Positions 1 to 7,429 are shown, numbered from the stretch's first letter. The stretch is 16,347 nucleotides of DNA from Candidatus Ruminimicrobiellum caprinum (GCA_017413305.1 JAFPUA010000088.1:1-16347), one strand, 5' to 3'. The notes: generated by a model not told the origin, from the sequence alone. A program made the numbers and translations.

Positions 1-438
1 ATTACGATGATTGTTGTTTTAGCAGCAGTATCCGTGCCTATATATAAAAGTTATCTTTCAGAAGTAAAGCTTGCTGAAGGATATGCTCTTCTTGGTGCAA
101 TAAAAGATGCTCAAGAAAATTATTATAATGAGTATGGAAATTTTTTATACTATGCACAAAGTGGAGGCGCATGGACTAGCTATGAGCCTGTGTTAGGAAT
201 AAATGCTAGAGCTAATAAATATTTTACTTCTTTTTGTGTTTGTTATTCGGATGGAGAATCCGGTAAAAAAACGCCTTATTATTTTTTAGCTTTAGTTCAG
301 TTACCATATGAGCCAGGGATATGGAATTCCGATATTCCATCAAATCCAAATTGGCTTGGATTAGTGTATAATACTACTTTAGGTAAAAAGTTTGTTGATA
401 CTAACAAAGATAAGCCATGGTACGGAATATGGTGGTAA
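1..438 (+). CDS. Type IV pilin-like protein, 5' end cut by window edge
   Basis: The reading frame is open from base 1, and the first in-frame ATG (position 7) is internal: the visible start I-T-M-I-V-V-L-A-A-V-S-V-P-I-Y matches the middle of the N-terminal hydrophobic helix of the two pilins that follow. The prepilin peptidase site and about 20 residues are therefore missing to the left. The visible part (145 residues) has the tail of the helix, then 'KLAEGYALLGAIKDAQENYYNEYGNFL', and later 'PVLGINARANKYFTSFCVCY', shared with the downstream copies. The C-terminal region ends in a Trp/Tyr-rich segment. The family is made as a membrane prepilin, cleaved and N-methylated, then assembled into a type IV pilus or a type II secretion pseudopilus; which of these cannot be told. 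Two Cys residues close together (FCVCY) are unusual for the copy set. The next gene starts 13 nt downstream, so co-transcription is likely. Confidence 0.85.
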   Translation: MTMIVVLAAVSVPIYKSYLSEVKLAEGYALLGAIKDAQENYYNEYGNFLYYAQSGGAWTSYEPVLGINARANKYFTSFCVCYSDGESGKKTPYYFLALVQLPYEPGIWNSDIPSNPNWLGLVYNTTLGKKFVDTNKDKPWYGIWW

Positions 439-451
439 AAGGAGTATTAAA

Positions 452-922
452 ATGAAAAAACACCAAAATGGTTTTACTCTGATAGAAATGGTTATTACAA
501 TCACAATAGTTGTTGTTTTATCAATGGTATCAGTTCCTATTTATAAAAATTATGTTTCAGAAGCAAAACTCGCGGAAGCATATACTTTGCTTGGCGCGAT
601 AAAAGATGCTCAATTAGCTTATTATAACAAATATGAAAATTTTTTATTTTGTATGAACGGAGGAAATTGGACAAGTTTTGATCCGGTCCTAGGCATAGAT
701 GCTAGAGGGAATAAGTATTTTACTAGATTTAATGTTTGTTATGCTACTGAAACAAAGATATCATATTATTTTTGCGCTATGCTAGAATTGCTATGGGACT
801 CAGGGATATGGAATGGAAAGTCCGGGCACCCCAATTGGCTTGGCTTAGCGTATAATGTTACTAGAGGTTCACGATTTGTAAACACAAATGAAGATACATC
901 TTGGTATGATATATTTTCATAA
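452..922 (+). CDS. Type IV pilin-like protein (second of tandem set)
   Basis: The start at 452 (MKKHQNG/FTLIEMV) is chosen over an upstream in-frame ATG at 392. It has an AAAAGGAG ribosome binding site at about 437-444, and it puts the class III leader peptide (seven residues ending in Gly) directly before Phe-Thr-Leu-Ile-Glu, the prepilin peptidase and methylation site with the conserved Glu at mature position 5. The product has 156 residues. One hydrophobic helix (about residues 8-30) is followed by 'AKLAEAYTLLGAIKDAQLAYYNKYENFL', then 'PVLGIDARGNKYFTRFNVCY' and a Trp-rich C-terminal part. It is close to the preceding gene over the helix and these motifs, and diverges in the loops. It is probably a minor or major pilin of a type IV pilus. 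The assembly machinery (PilB, PilC, PilD, secretin) is not in the window, so a pseudopilin role remains possible. Confidence 0.9.
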   Translation: MKKHQNGFTLIEMVITITIVVVLSMVSVPIYKNYVSEAKLAEAYTLLGAIKDAQLAYYNKYENFLFCMNGGNWTSFDPVLGIDARGNKYFTRFNVCYATETKISYYFCAMLELLWDSGIWNGKSGHPNWLGLAYNVTRGSRFVNTNEDTSWYDIFS

Positions 923-935
923 AAGGAGAGATAAA

Positions 936-1379
936 ATGAAAAGAAAAAATAAAGCTTTTACTTTAGTAGAGATGATTATAACTATTACACTGATTGTTAT
1001 TTTGTCAGCGATATCAGTTCCGATTTATCGTGGATATACAAGAAATGCTAAAATGTCGGAGGGATATATTTTAATTGGTGCAATAAAAAACGCTCAGCTC
1101 GCCTATTATAATAAATATAGATCTTTTTTAAGATGGAACAATGGTAGTGCAACAAATTATGGCACCTGCAATGAAGAAGTGTTAGGAATAGATGCCAGAG
1201 GTAATAAGTTTTTTACATATTTTATCATTTCTAATACAGGTAATATGAATAACAACTATACTATGTTTGATGTTTGGGTAGAAAAACCTCAAGAGCTCAG
1301 AAAAGATGGTACTAAGCATCTACACTTGATGTACGATATAAAAGGTGGACAATATATTAAAGAAGAAACTTGGGCATGA
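936..1379 (+). CDS. Type IV pilin-like protein with Ala at the cleavage site (third of set)
   Basis: The start at 936 (MKRKNKA/FTLVEMI) is preceded by AAAAGGAG at about 921-928; the in-frame ATG at 888 lies inside the previous gene and is not used. The product has 147 residues. The leader is short and basic, and the residue before Phe+1 is Ala rather than the usual Gly; Glu is conserved at mature position 5. The helix is followed by 'GYILIGAIKNAQLAYYNKYRSFL' and 'EVLGIDARGNKFFTYF', tying it to the two genes upstream. The C-terminal half differs: the 'PNWLGL.YN' segment seen in copies one and two is replaced by 'HLHLMYDIKGGQYI'. It may be a minor pilin with a different role, or a diverged paralogue. 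It is the last gene of the cluster, followed by a strong terminator. Confidence 0.88.
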   Translation: MKRKNKAFTLVEMIITITLIVILSAISVPIYRGYTRNAKMSEGYILIGAIKNAQLAYYNKYRSFLRWNNGSATNYGTCNEEVLGIDARGNKFFTYFIISNTGNMNNNYTMFDVWVEKPQELRKDGTKHLHLMYDIKGGQYIKEETWA

Positions 1380-1415
1380 TTATATTTTCAGAAATACAAC
1401 ATAGCAGTGTTTCTG

Positions 1416-1460
1416 ACTGAGTGGGTGTAAAAGTACTCCCCCCACTCAGTTTTAGTTTTT
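1416..1460 (+). terminator. Rho-independent terminator after the pilin cluster
   Basis: ACTGAGTGGG (1416-1425) pairs perfectly with CCCACTCAGT (1441-1450) around a 15-nt loop, followed by TTTAGTTTTT on the plus strand. It lies between convergent genes. The minus strand side has only a short T run, so it mainly serves the pilin genes. Confidence 0.8.
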
Positions 1461-1467
1461 AAACATT

Positions 1468-2892
1468 TTATTTTTTGCCGAAATATTTTAAGAACAAATT
1501 GTTTTCAGTTTTGCCGAAGAAATTTTGAAAGCTTAAATCGGAATTTATTTTTGTATATCCTTGAGCGGTAAATACAATAGTTCTTGTAATCTCATGAAGA
1601 GGTGTCATTACACCTATAAGAAATACTAAAGTTAAAAGAATATAAAGAATTTTATATGTTTTCTTAAACTTTTCATCTTCAAAAACTTTTACAACCATCA
1701 GATACAACATCAACAAAACCGGAATAGTTGCACGCATACAGAAATCCCATGTGACACCGATAGTTATAAAAGGATAAACAAGAAAACATACTAAAGAAAT
1801 ATAATATATTATGTTTCTTTTATTTTTTATCCAAATAAGTAGCAGATATAAGCCGACTTCTATAAAGAAAAAAGAAAACAGCCAGTAAATATAGTTTGTA
1901 CTTGCCAAAAGAGAAGCGGCATCTTTATTTTCGGCGGCAAGATTTCCTGTTAAGTATGGAATCATTATTGCAGAAACAGTTAATGTTCCTACAATATTCT
2001 GAAAAGTTAATGAAGAAATAATTGTGCTTTTAATGTTTATGAGTGCTGCTTTAAAATATGTATATGTTTTGCCGTTTTTGATGTACCAATAAACAACAAA
2101 CGGCAATAACCCCGCCGCAGGGAAAGTAGAACATATCAACATACAAGAATATATAAAGAACAAACTTTTATTGTTTTTTTCGTTATACATCAGCATTACT
2201 GCCAGCCATGCAGGTATTGCCTGATTAAAAACCCAAAACAGTTGTGTAGTAAAACTGGAAAACTGAAACCTGCCATACCACCATTCAAGGTGTCCGACAG
2301 GGCTTACAACATACTCTGTTTTCCCGACGAAAGCACAACCTAAAATATCAAGACCGCTGAAGAAAATAAAAACAAGTATAGGTATATAATTTTTCTTTTT
2401 TACATTTTCAAGAACCAAACGGAAAAACAAAAATATTCCTATTGATGCCCATAACACTTGAAAGAGATATCCAGCCAGAATACTGTTACATAGTTTGCCG
2501 AATATGGCACTGGGCAACCAAAACCCGATATAATAAGTTAATATTGCAGAATATTCATAATAAACTACAGGCCAGTCACTTATAACAAGAAGTTCAAAAA
2601 GAGGGTTTCTGCATTTATGATCTTCGTTTTGGAAAACGAGCGCTCCGATACCGGATAAATATACCCACAAAAGAGCTATAGCAAACAGACCGGCTACAAA
2701 TAATTTTTGTTTTTTTGTCTGTGGAGCCCAAATTTCAGGTGCGTTTTTACATGTGAAATACAAACTTATAAGAATTATTACGGCGCCTATAAAGGCCGTA
2801 GGCAAGTTGCACCAGTTTAATACAAAAATAAGAGTAGAGAGCGCCAAATAGATATAAGAAACTATTGGAATTAAGTTTGATTTTTTGTCCAT
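1468..2892 (-). CDS. Polytopic membrane protein, possibly GT-C-type glycosyltransferase
   Basis: A 474-residue protein with roughly eleven to thirteen hydrophobic segments throughout and no soluble domain. The first large loop after the third predicted helix (about residues 86-110) carries acidic and polar residues 'QNEDHKCRN' and then 'DWPV', followed by 'YYIGFWLPSAIFGKL' (120-134). Further conserved-looking blocks are 'EWWYGRFQFSS' (203-213) and 'WDFCMRATIP' (382-391). An acidic motif in the first periplasmic loop of a multi-spanning protein is the hallmark of GT-C transferases that use polyprenyl-phosphate sugars, so a role in glycan or lipid sugar transfer is my inference; I do not recognise a named family. 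It starts 11 nt after ccdA with an AAAGGAAC ribosome binding site, so it is probably co-transcribed with ccdA. No functional link between the two is evident. It could also be an uncharacterised flippase or polymerase. Confidence 0.75.
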   Translation of the reverse strand: MDKKSNLIPIVSYIYLALSTLIFVLNWCNLPTAFIGAVIILISLYFTCKNAPEIWAPQTKKQKLFVAGLFAIALLWVYLSGIGALVFQNEDHKCRNPLFELLVISDWPVVYYEYSAILTYYIGFWLPSAIFGKLCNSILAGYLFQVLWASIGIFLFFRLVLENVKKKNYIPILVFIFFSGLDILGCAFVGKTEYVVSPVGHLEWWYGRFQFSSFTTQLFWVFNQAIPAWLAVMLMYNEKNNKSLFFIYSCMLICSTFPAAGLLPFVVYWYIKNGKTYTYFKAALINIKSTIISSLTFQNIVGTLTVSAIMIPYLTGNLAAENKDAASLLASTNYIYWLFSFFFIEVGLYLLLIWIKNKRNIIYYISLVCFLVYPFITIGVTWDFCMRATIPVLLMLYLMVVKVFEDEKFKKTYKILYILLTLVFLIGVMTPLHEITRTIVFTAQGYTKINSDLSFQNFFGKTENNLFLKYFGKK

Positions 2893-2903
2893 TTCTGTTC
2901 CTT

Positions 2904-3608
2904 TTACATCAGTAAAGTCGTTATTTTGTTAAAGCTGTTAGTTATCAGCAGTATACCGATAGCTATCAACAATAGCCCCGAAACTATTTCTATTATCCTA
3001 TAATGTTTTTTTATGAAATTAAATATGGTCAAAAATTTGTTAATAAAAAGTGCAGTTAAAATAAATGGAACACCAAGCCCCAAGGAGTAAGATACCAAAA
3101 GTACTGCTCCTTTGCCGACAGTTTCTTGTGTAGAAGCCATAATAAGGATTGAAGATAAAATAGGTCCGACGCACGGTGTCCAACCGAGAGCGAAAGCGCA
3201 ACCTATAAAAAATATCGTAAAAAAATTGCCCGTTTTTTGTGCAGGTTTTAAAAAAGATATTTGTTTATACAAAGCAGATATTTTAAATATTCCGATTAAA
3301 TGAACGCCGAACAGAATTACTATTATACCGCCAATCCACCGCAAAATGTTTATGTTATCTAAAAAGAAACTTCCGATAAATGTTGCAGATATTCCCAGCA
3401 AAACAAATATCGCAGAAAAACCCAAAACGAAAAACAATGACGATAAAAATATTTTTGATAAATTATTTTTTTCTGATAACTGGTTAAGGGATAGTCCCGT
3501 AACAAGTGTAATATATGCCGGTATTAACGGCAGCACGCACGGACTGATAAATGTAGCAATACCTGCGATGAAACTGACAATTATAGGAAAATTATCTAAA
3601 TTTTGCAT
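2904..3608 (-). CDS. ccdA: Cytochrome c biogenesis protein CcdA (membrane disulfide electron carrier)
   Basis: A 234-residue, six-helix membrane protein of the CcdA/DsbD-beta family, which moves electrons from cytoplasmic thioredoxin across the inner membrane to extracytoplasmic thiol proteins. The two redox cysteines sit in the expected pseudo-symmetric motifs: 'SPCVLPLIPAY' near the N-terminus (Cys24) and 'GWTPCVGP' in the fourth helix region (Cys146). Further family features are 'FVLGFSAIFVLLG' (60-72) and 'GLGVPFILTA' (176-186). Length is typical of stand-alone CcdA. An AAAGGAC ribosome binding site precedes the ATG. No thioredoxin-like partner (ResA, TlpA, CcmG) or cytochrome c assembly gene is adjacent, so the acceptor is unknown; for an organism of this type, general periplasmic disulfide reduction is as likely as cytochrome maturation. 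It is the first gene of a two-gene operon. Confidence 0.93.
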   Translation of the reverse strand: MQNLDNFPIIVSFIAGIATFISPCVLPLIPAYITLVTGLSLNQLSEKNNLSKIFLSSLFFVLGFSAIFVLLGISATFIGSFFLDNINILRWIGGIIVILFGVHLIGIFKISALYKQISFLKPAQKTGNFFTIFFIGCAFALGWTPCVGPILSSILIMASTQETVGKGAVLLVSYSLGLGVPFILTALFINKFLTIFNFIKKHYRIIEIVSGLLLIAIGILLITNSFNKITTLLM

Positions 3609-3630
3609 TTTTTGTCCTTTTGTTATTCTT

Positions 3631-3659
3631 ATTATATTTTACATATTTTTCGTACAAAT
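3631..3659 (-). promoter_or_regulatory. Possible promoter of the ccdA operon
   Basis: On the minus strand a perfect TATAAT lies at 3636-3631, about 22 nt before the start codon. The upstream hexamer is poor (TTGTAC at 3657-3652 with 15-nt spacing, or ATTTGT at 3659-3654 with 17-nt spacing). Only the -10 box is convincing. Confidence 0.35.
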
Positions 3660-3691
3660 AGGAACAAATTTTATGACCTGATATTTTTTTC

Positions 3692-3721
3692 TTGAAAAAA
3701 GGGCCTGACAAATTATATAAT
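3692..3721 (+). promoter_or_regulatory. Sigma-70-type promoter of the M23 peptidase gene
   Basis: TTGAAA at 3692-3697 and TATAAT at 3716-3721 are separated by 18 nt. The -10 box is 35 nt upstream of the TTG start. It is divergent from the ccdA operon promoter in the same 148-nt gap. Confidence 0.6.
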
Positions 3722-3756
3722 CTTAAGACGGAAATTTATAATAAAGGAAAAATGTC

Positions 3757-4938
3757 TTGAATAAAAAAATTTTTTTGGTGTTAGTTTTGTTTTCGTTGGT
3801 TTTAGGTTGTTCAAAAAAACAGGAAGAAGTTGAAGAGATTGTTCCTGAAGTTGAAACTGTAGTTTTCCAGTCGGGAGATGTATTTAGCAAAACATTTGAT
3901 CAGACTAAACTCTCTTCTCAGGAAGCTGCAGAAATCTTAAGTGAATTGAAAAAACATGTCAACATAAACAGATGTAGACCTAACGATTTTTATGAGATAA
4001 CTTATTCTACGGATACCGACAGAGAACAGACTTGGACAAACTTTAAATATTTCCCGGAAGGCAAACATTTTTATTCAATAAATAAATCAACGGATAATAT
4101 TTTATCGTCGGAAAAGTTGGAACTTGAAACCACATCGCAAACTTATGAAGTTTCCGGATACATAGAAAATTCTTTATGGGAATCTATGTATTCTCAAGGG
4201 ATAAGACCTGCTGTTATTATGGCATATGCTGATGTTTTTGCTTGGCAGATAGATTTTGTTACAGGGTGCAGACAGGGCGACAAATTTAAACTGATTTACG
4301 AAATAAAAACTTTGGAAAAGAAAGGAACTGTCCTTTCCTCGACAATAGTTGCTGCACAGTATTTTACTGATACCAATTCATACACGGCAATAAGATTTGA
4401 AGATTCTAAAGGATACGAGGGATATTATGATCCTGACGGGAAATCCGTTCAAAGTGCATTTTTAAAAGCACCGCTGCAGTTTAAAAGAATTTCTTCTTAC
4501 TTCACAAAGAAAAGATTTCATCCCATACTTAAAAGATACAGAGCTCATGAAGGTATTGATTATGCCGCACCTATCGGTACCCCTGTTTCCGTTATTGGCG
4601 ATGGTATAGTAAAAAAAGCTCAATACAGCGGAGGTTATGGTAATCTTGTAATCGTAAAACATCCTAACGGATATGAAACATATTACGGCCATCTTTCCAA
4701 ATACGGTAAAGGTGTTAAGAAAGGTGCTCGTGTTAAACAGGGACAAATTATCGGATATGTCGGTTCTACAGGGCTATCTACAGGACCGCATCTTGATTTC
4801 AGAATAAACAAAAACGGTGTTTTCTTTGATTATCTTAAGATGAAAATGCCTTCCGCAAAAGTATTAAAAGGCAAAGATAAAGAAGATTTTGATATTATTA
4901 AAGAGCCTTCTTTGGATGTTCTTAATCAGTTACATTGA
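3757..4938 (+). CDS. M23 family murein endopeptidase, lipoprotein, MepM/Csd3-like
   Basis: A 393-residue exported metallopeptidase expected to cut peptidoglycan cross-links in the periplasm. The N-terminus is a lipoprotein signal (MNKKIFLVLVLFSLVLGC) with lipobox V-L-G-Cys18. Residues about 35-125 resemble the OapA/LysM-like regulatory part, 130-185 the second N-terminal domain ('SLWESMYSQG...DIDF'-type segment), and 245-355 the LytM/M23 core. Visible zinc and catalytic residues are His264 and Asp268 (HEGID), His312 (YGHLSKYG) and His345 (GPHLDF). The last conserved position of the usual H-x-H is Asp347 here instead of His. The start is TTG at 3757: AAAGGA lies 8 nt upstream and the signal peptide begins exactly there, whereas the nearby ATG at 3752 stops after two codons. 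The gene stands alone between divergent ccdA and glmU and has its own promoter. Domain order matches cell elongation or cell shape endopeptidases. Confidence 0.92.
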   Translation: MNKKIFLVLVLFSLVLGCSKKQEEVEEIVPEVETVVFQSGDVFSKTFDQTKLSSQEAAEILSELKKHVNINRCRPNDFYEITYSTDTDREQTWTNFKYFPEGKHFYSINKSTDNILSSEKLELETTSQTYEVSGYIENSLWESMYSQGIRPAVIMAYADVFAWQIDFVTGCRQGDKFKLIYEIKTLEKKGTVLSSTIVAAQYFTDTNSYTAIRFEDSKGYEGYYDPDGKSVQSAFLKAPLQFKRISSYFTKKRFHPILKRYRAHEGIDYAAPIGTPVSVIGDGIVKKAQYSGGYGNLVIVKHPNGYETYYGHLSKYGKGVKKGARVKQGQIIGYVGSTGLSTGPHLDFRINKNGVFFDYLKMKMPSAKVLKGKDKEDFDIIKEPSLDVLNQLH

Positions 4939-4986
4939 TTTTTTGTTTGAAAAACTAATAATAATTTTGTAAAATAGCGAAACTAC

Positions 4987-5035
4987 AATTAGGAATTAGC
5001 AGTTAGCAATAATTGATAAGTTCTAATTACTAATT
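4987..5035. repeat. Heptanucleotide repeats in inverted arms
   Basis: Three 7-nt units in a row (AATTAGG, AATTAGC, AGTTAGC; 4987-5007) face two clear units plus one decayed unit in opposite orientation (5015-5035: GATAAGT, TCTAATT, ACTAATT), separated by 7 nt. The arms can fold into an imperfect stem. It lies between the peptidase gene and glmU and shares its layout with the element at 11464-11599. Confidence 0.6.
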
Positions 5036-5043
5036 TTAAAATA

Positions 5044-5074
5044 TTGCTTGCAGTTATAGATTGTGATTTATAGT
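5044..5074 (+). promoter_or_regulatory. Weak candidate promoter of glmU-prs-rplY
   Basis: TATAGT at 5069-5074 lies 29 nt before the glmU ATG. Upstream hexamers are TTGCTT (5044-5049, spacing 19) or TTGCAG (5048-5053, spacing 15). Neither spacing is ideal. Confidence 0.3.
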
Positions 5075-5103
5075 AAAATTATTTAACAAAGAGTAAAAGT
5101 TTT

Positions 5104-6468
5104 ATGAATAACATTTACGGAGTTGTGCTTGCGGCAGGACAGGGAACAAGAATGAAATCTTCTTTGCCGAAAGTTCTGCATAAAGTTTGCGGGAAAGAAC
5201 TTCTTTCTCATGTGATTGATTGCATGAACTCCGCAGCTAAAATGGATAAGCTTGTAGTTGTCGTAGGTAACGGTTCCGAACTTGTTATTAAGCATCTTGA
5301 ACAATATAAAAATGCTGAATATGTTTTCCAAGAAAAACGGTTAGGTTCTGCGCATGCGCTTATGCAAGCAGAAAAAAGTTTTAAAAATCTTAACGGCCAT
5401 CTGATAGTTATGTGCGGAGATACTCCGCTGGTTAAAGCCGAAACATTAAAAGCTCTGTTAAAACAGCATATAAAGAAAGGAAACTCCGCAACTGTTTTAT
5501 CAGGTACAATCGAAAATCCGTTCGGATACGGCAGAATTGTTAGAAATTCCGAAGGCAAGTTTACTGAAATTGTAGAAGAAAAATCTGCATCTTCAGAACA
5601 GAAACAAATAAACGAAATTAACAGCGGAATATATTGTTTCGATTTAAAAACTTTGTGGAAAGCTCTTAAAAAAGTTAATAATAAAAACAGTAAAAAAGAA
5701 TATTATCTTACGGATGTTATTTCTATACTGAATAATGGCGGATATAAAACCGATGCGGCAGCCTTAGCGGAAGAACAGGATATTTTGGGAATAAATGACA
5801 GAGTTCAGCTTGCCGAAGCCGATATGATAATGAGAGCAGAAATTAATGTTGCACATATGCAAAACGGTGTTACAATTGTAGACCCTGCAACGACCTACAT
5901 AGATAAAGATGTTGTTATCGGACAAGATACGATAATAAAACCTAACACGCATATAGAAGGCAAAACAAATATAGGCAAAAATTGCGTTATTGGCCCGGAT
6001 ACGACGATAACGGATTGTAAAATAGAAGATGATGTTGTTATAACATATTCTTGTGTAGAAAGTTCCCAAGCAAAGAAAAATGTTAAAATAGGTCCTTATT
6101 CACATATTCGTCCCGACACGATTTTAAAAGAAAATGTTAAGGTTGGAAATTTCAGTGAAGTTAAAAAGTCTGTGGTCGGTGACGATTCTAAAGTAAATCA
6201 CTTATCTTACATAGGTGATGCAAATGTAGGAAAGAAAGTTAATATAGGTGCAGGAACTATTACCTGCAACTACGACGGAAGAAACAAATTTAAAACCGTT
6301 ATTAACGATGAAGTTTTTGTAGGTTCGAATGTAAATTTGGTCGCTCCTGTTACTATAGGCAAAAAAGTTCTTATAGCGGCAGGCTCGACGATAACAGATG
6401 ATGTCTTGCCGAACAAGCTGACAATAGCACGCGCAAGACAAATAACAAAAGTCAGAAAAAATAAATAA
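5104..6468 (+). CDS. glmU: Bifunctional GlmU: GlcNAc-1-P uridyltransferase / GlcN-1-P acetyltransferase
   Basis: A 454-residue cytoplasmic enzyme that acetylates glucosamine-1-phosphate with acetyl-CoA and then couples it to UTP, giving UDP-GlcNAc for peptidoglycan and lipopolysaccharide. The N-terminal pyrophosphorylase domain (about 1-230) begins with the nucleotide-binding signature LAAGQGTRMKS (9-19). It holds QEKRLGSAHA (76-85), the Mg-binding GDTP (Asp106), GYGRI (141-145) and INSGIY (172-177). Residues about 250-450 are left-handed beta-helix hexapeptide repeats (V/I-I-G-x-x-x). The acetyltransferase active site has Arg336, His366 in HLSYIGDA and the NYDG motif (389-392). Length is that of full bifunctional GlmU, so both activities should be present. 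It is followed by prs after 9 nt, the common glmU-prs arrangement. The ribosome binding site is weak (AAAGAG). No oddities are seen. Confidence 0.97.
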   Translation: MNNIYGVVLAAGQGTRMKSSLPKVLHKVCGKELLSHVIDCMNSAAKMDKLVVVVGNGSELVIKHLEQYKNAEYVFQEKRLGSAHALMQAEKSFKNLNGHLIVMCGDTPLVKAETLKALLKQHIKKGNSATVLSGTIENPFGYGRIVRNSEGKFTEIVEEKSASSEQKQINEINSGIYCFDLKTLWKALKKVNNKNSKKEYYLTDVISILNNGGYKTDAAALAEEQDILGINDRVQLAEADMIMRAEINVAHMQNGVTIVDPATTYIDKDVVIGQDTIIKPNTHIEGKTNIGKNCVIGPDTTITDCKIEDDVVITYSCVESSQAKKNVKIGPYSHIRPDTILKENVKVGNFSEVKKSVVGDDSKVNHLSYIGDANVGKKVNIGAGTITCNYDGRNKFKTVINDEVFVGSNVNLVAPVTIGKKVLIAAGSTITDDVLPNKLTIARARQITKVRKNK

Positions 6469-6477
6469 GAGGTCATC

Positions 6478-7404
6478 ATGAAGCTAAAACTTATCGCAGG
6501 TAATGCCAACCCTATACTTGCACAACAGATTTCACAAAACTTGGGTATAGAGCTGAGTGAAGCAAAAATAGGAAGGTTCAGCGACGGAGAAATACAGGTA
6601 AAAATTATTGACAGCGTTAGGGGTGCAGACTGCTACATTTTACAGCCTACATGCGCACCTGTCAACGAAAATATTATGGAACTGTTAGTAATTGCAGATG
6701 CTTTAAAGAGAGCCTCAGCAAGAAGAATTACGGCAGTTATACCTTACTACGGTTATGCCAGACAGGACAGAAAAGCTGAACCGAGAGTTCCTATTACATC
6801 AAAGCTTATTGCTAACTTGATAACTGCTTCGGGAATAAACAGAGTTTTAACGATGGATTTACACGCAAGACAGATACAAGGCTTTTTTGATATTCCTGTT
6901 GACCACTTATATGCAAGACCGGTTTTATTTCAATATTTTAAAGATTTAAATTTAGATAACCCTATAGTTGTTTCTCCTGATGCCGGCGGTGTTGAAAGAG
7001 CAAGAGCATTTGCAAAACTTTTAAATGCGGATTTAGCTATTGTAGATAAAAGAAGACCTCGTCCTAACGAAGCAGCTATTATGAATATTATCGGCGATGT
7101 TAAAGGCAGAAACGCAATTATCCTTGACGATATGATTGATACGGGCGGAACATTGACAAAAGTTGCTAACGCAATAAAAGAAGCAGGAGCAATAACTGTT
7201 TATGCTGCAGCATCTCACGGAGTATTGTCGGGTGAAGCAATAGAAAAAATTAAAAATTCAGCTTTACAGGAAGTAGTAATTACGGATTCTATTACACATG
7301 AAAAAGATTTACCGAAAATAAAAATCTTGTCCGTAGCTTCGCTTCTTGCAGAAGCTATCAAAAAAATATATAATGACGAATCGCTTAACACACTTTTCGT
7401 TTGA
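6478..7404 (+). CDS. prs: Ribose-phosphate pyrophosphokinase (PRPP synthetase)
   Basis: A 308-residue cytoplasmic enzyme making 5-phosphoribosyl-1-pyrophosphate from ribose-5-phosphate and ATP, feeding purine, pyrimidine, histidine, tryptophan and NAD synthesis. Class I signatures are present in order: FSDGE (34-38), the ATP-binding RQDRK (95-99), the Mg-binding DLHA (127-130, His129), the flexible-loop KRRPRPNE (191-198) and the PRPP-binding loop DDMIDTGGT (217-225). Length is normal. ATG at 6478 follows an AAGAGG site at 6467-6472 that overlaps the glmU stop codon, which indicates translation from a glmU-prs message. In many bacteria glmU, prs, rplY and pth lie together; here the first three do and pth is found downstream on the other strand. 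Confidence 0.97.
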   Translation: MKLKLIAGNANPILAQQISQNLGIELSEAKIGRFSDGEIQVKIIDSVRGADCYILQPTCAPVNENIMELLVIADALKRASARRITAVIPYYGYARQDRKAEPRVPITSKLIANLITASGINRVLTMDLHARQIQGFFDIPVDHLYARPVLFQYFKDLNLDNPIVVSPDAGGVERARAFAKLLNADLAIVDKRRPRPNEAAIMNIIGDVKGRNAIILDDMIDTGGTLTKVANAIKEAGAITVYAAASHGVLSGEAIEKIKNSALQEVVITDSITHEKDLPKIKILSVASLLAEAIKKIYNDESLNTLFV

Positions 7405-7429
7405 AAATAAATTTGCAAAAAACTAAAAT
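7401..7429 (+). promoter_or_regulatory. Candidate internal promoter before rplY
   Basis: TTGAAA (7401-7406) and TAAAAT (7424-7429), 17 nt apart, each five of six matches to consensus. It overlaps two imperfect 21-nt direct repeats beginning AATTTGCA (7410 and 7431). Separate transcription of the ribosomal protein gene would make sense, but AT-rich sequence gives such matches by chance. Confidence 0.4.

Noticed and set aside
392..452. Upstream in-frame ATG of the second pilin (and likewise 888 for the third)
   Set aside because: It would add residues encoded inside the previous gene and disrupt the short class III leader; the later ATG has the ribosome binding site.
3112..3681. Plus-strand open frames opposite ccdA and its upstream region
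   Set aside because: They are antisense to a clear CcdA with conserved redox motifs, and lack family features or ribosome sites.
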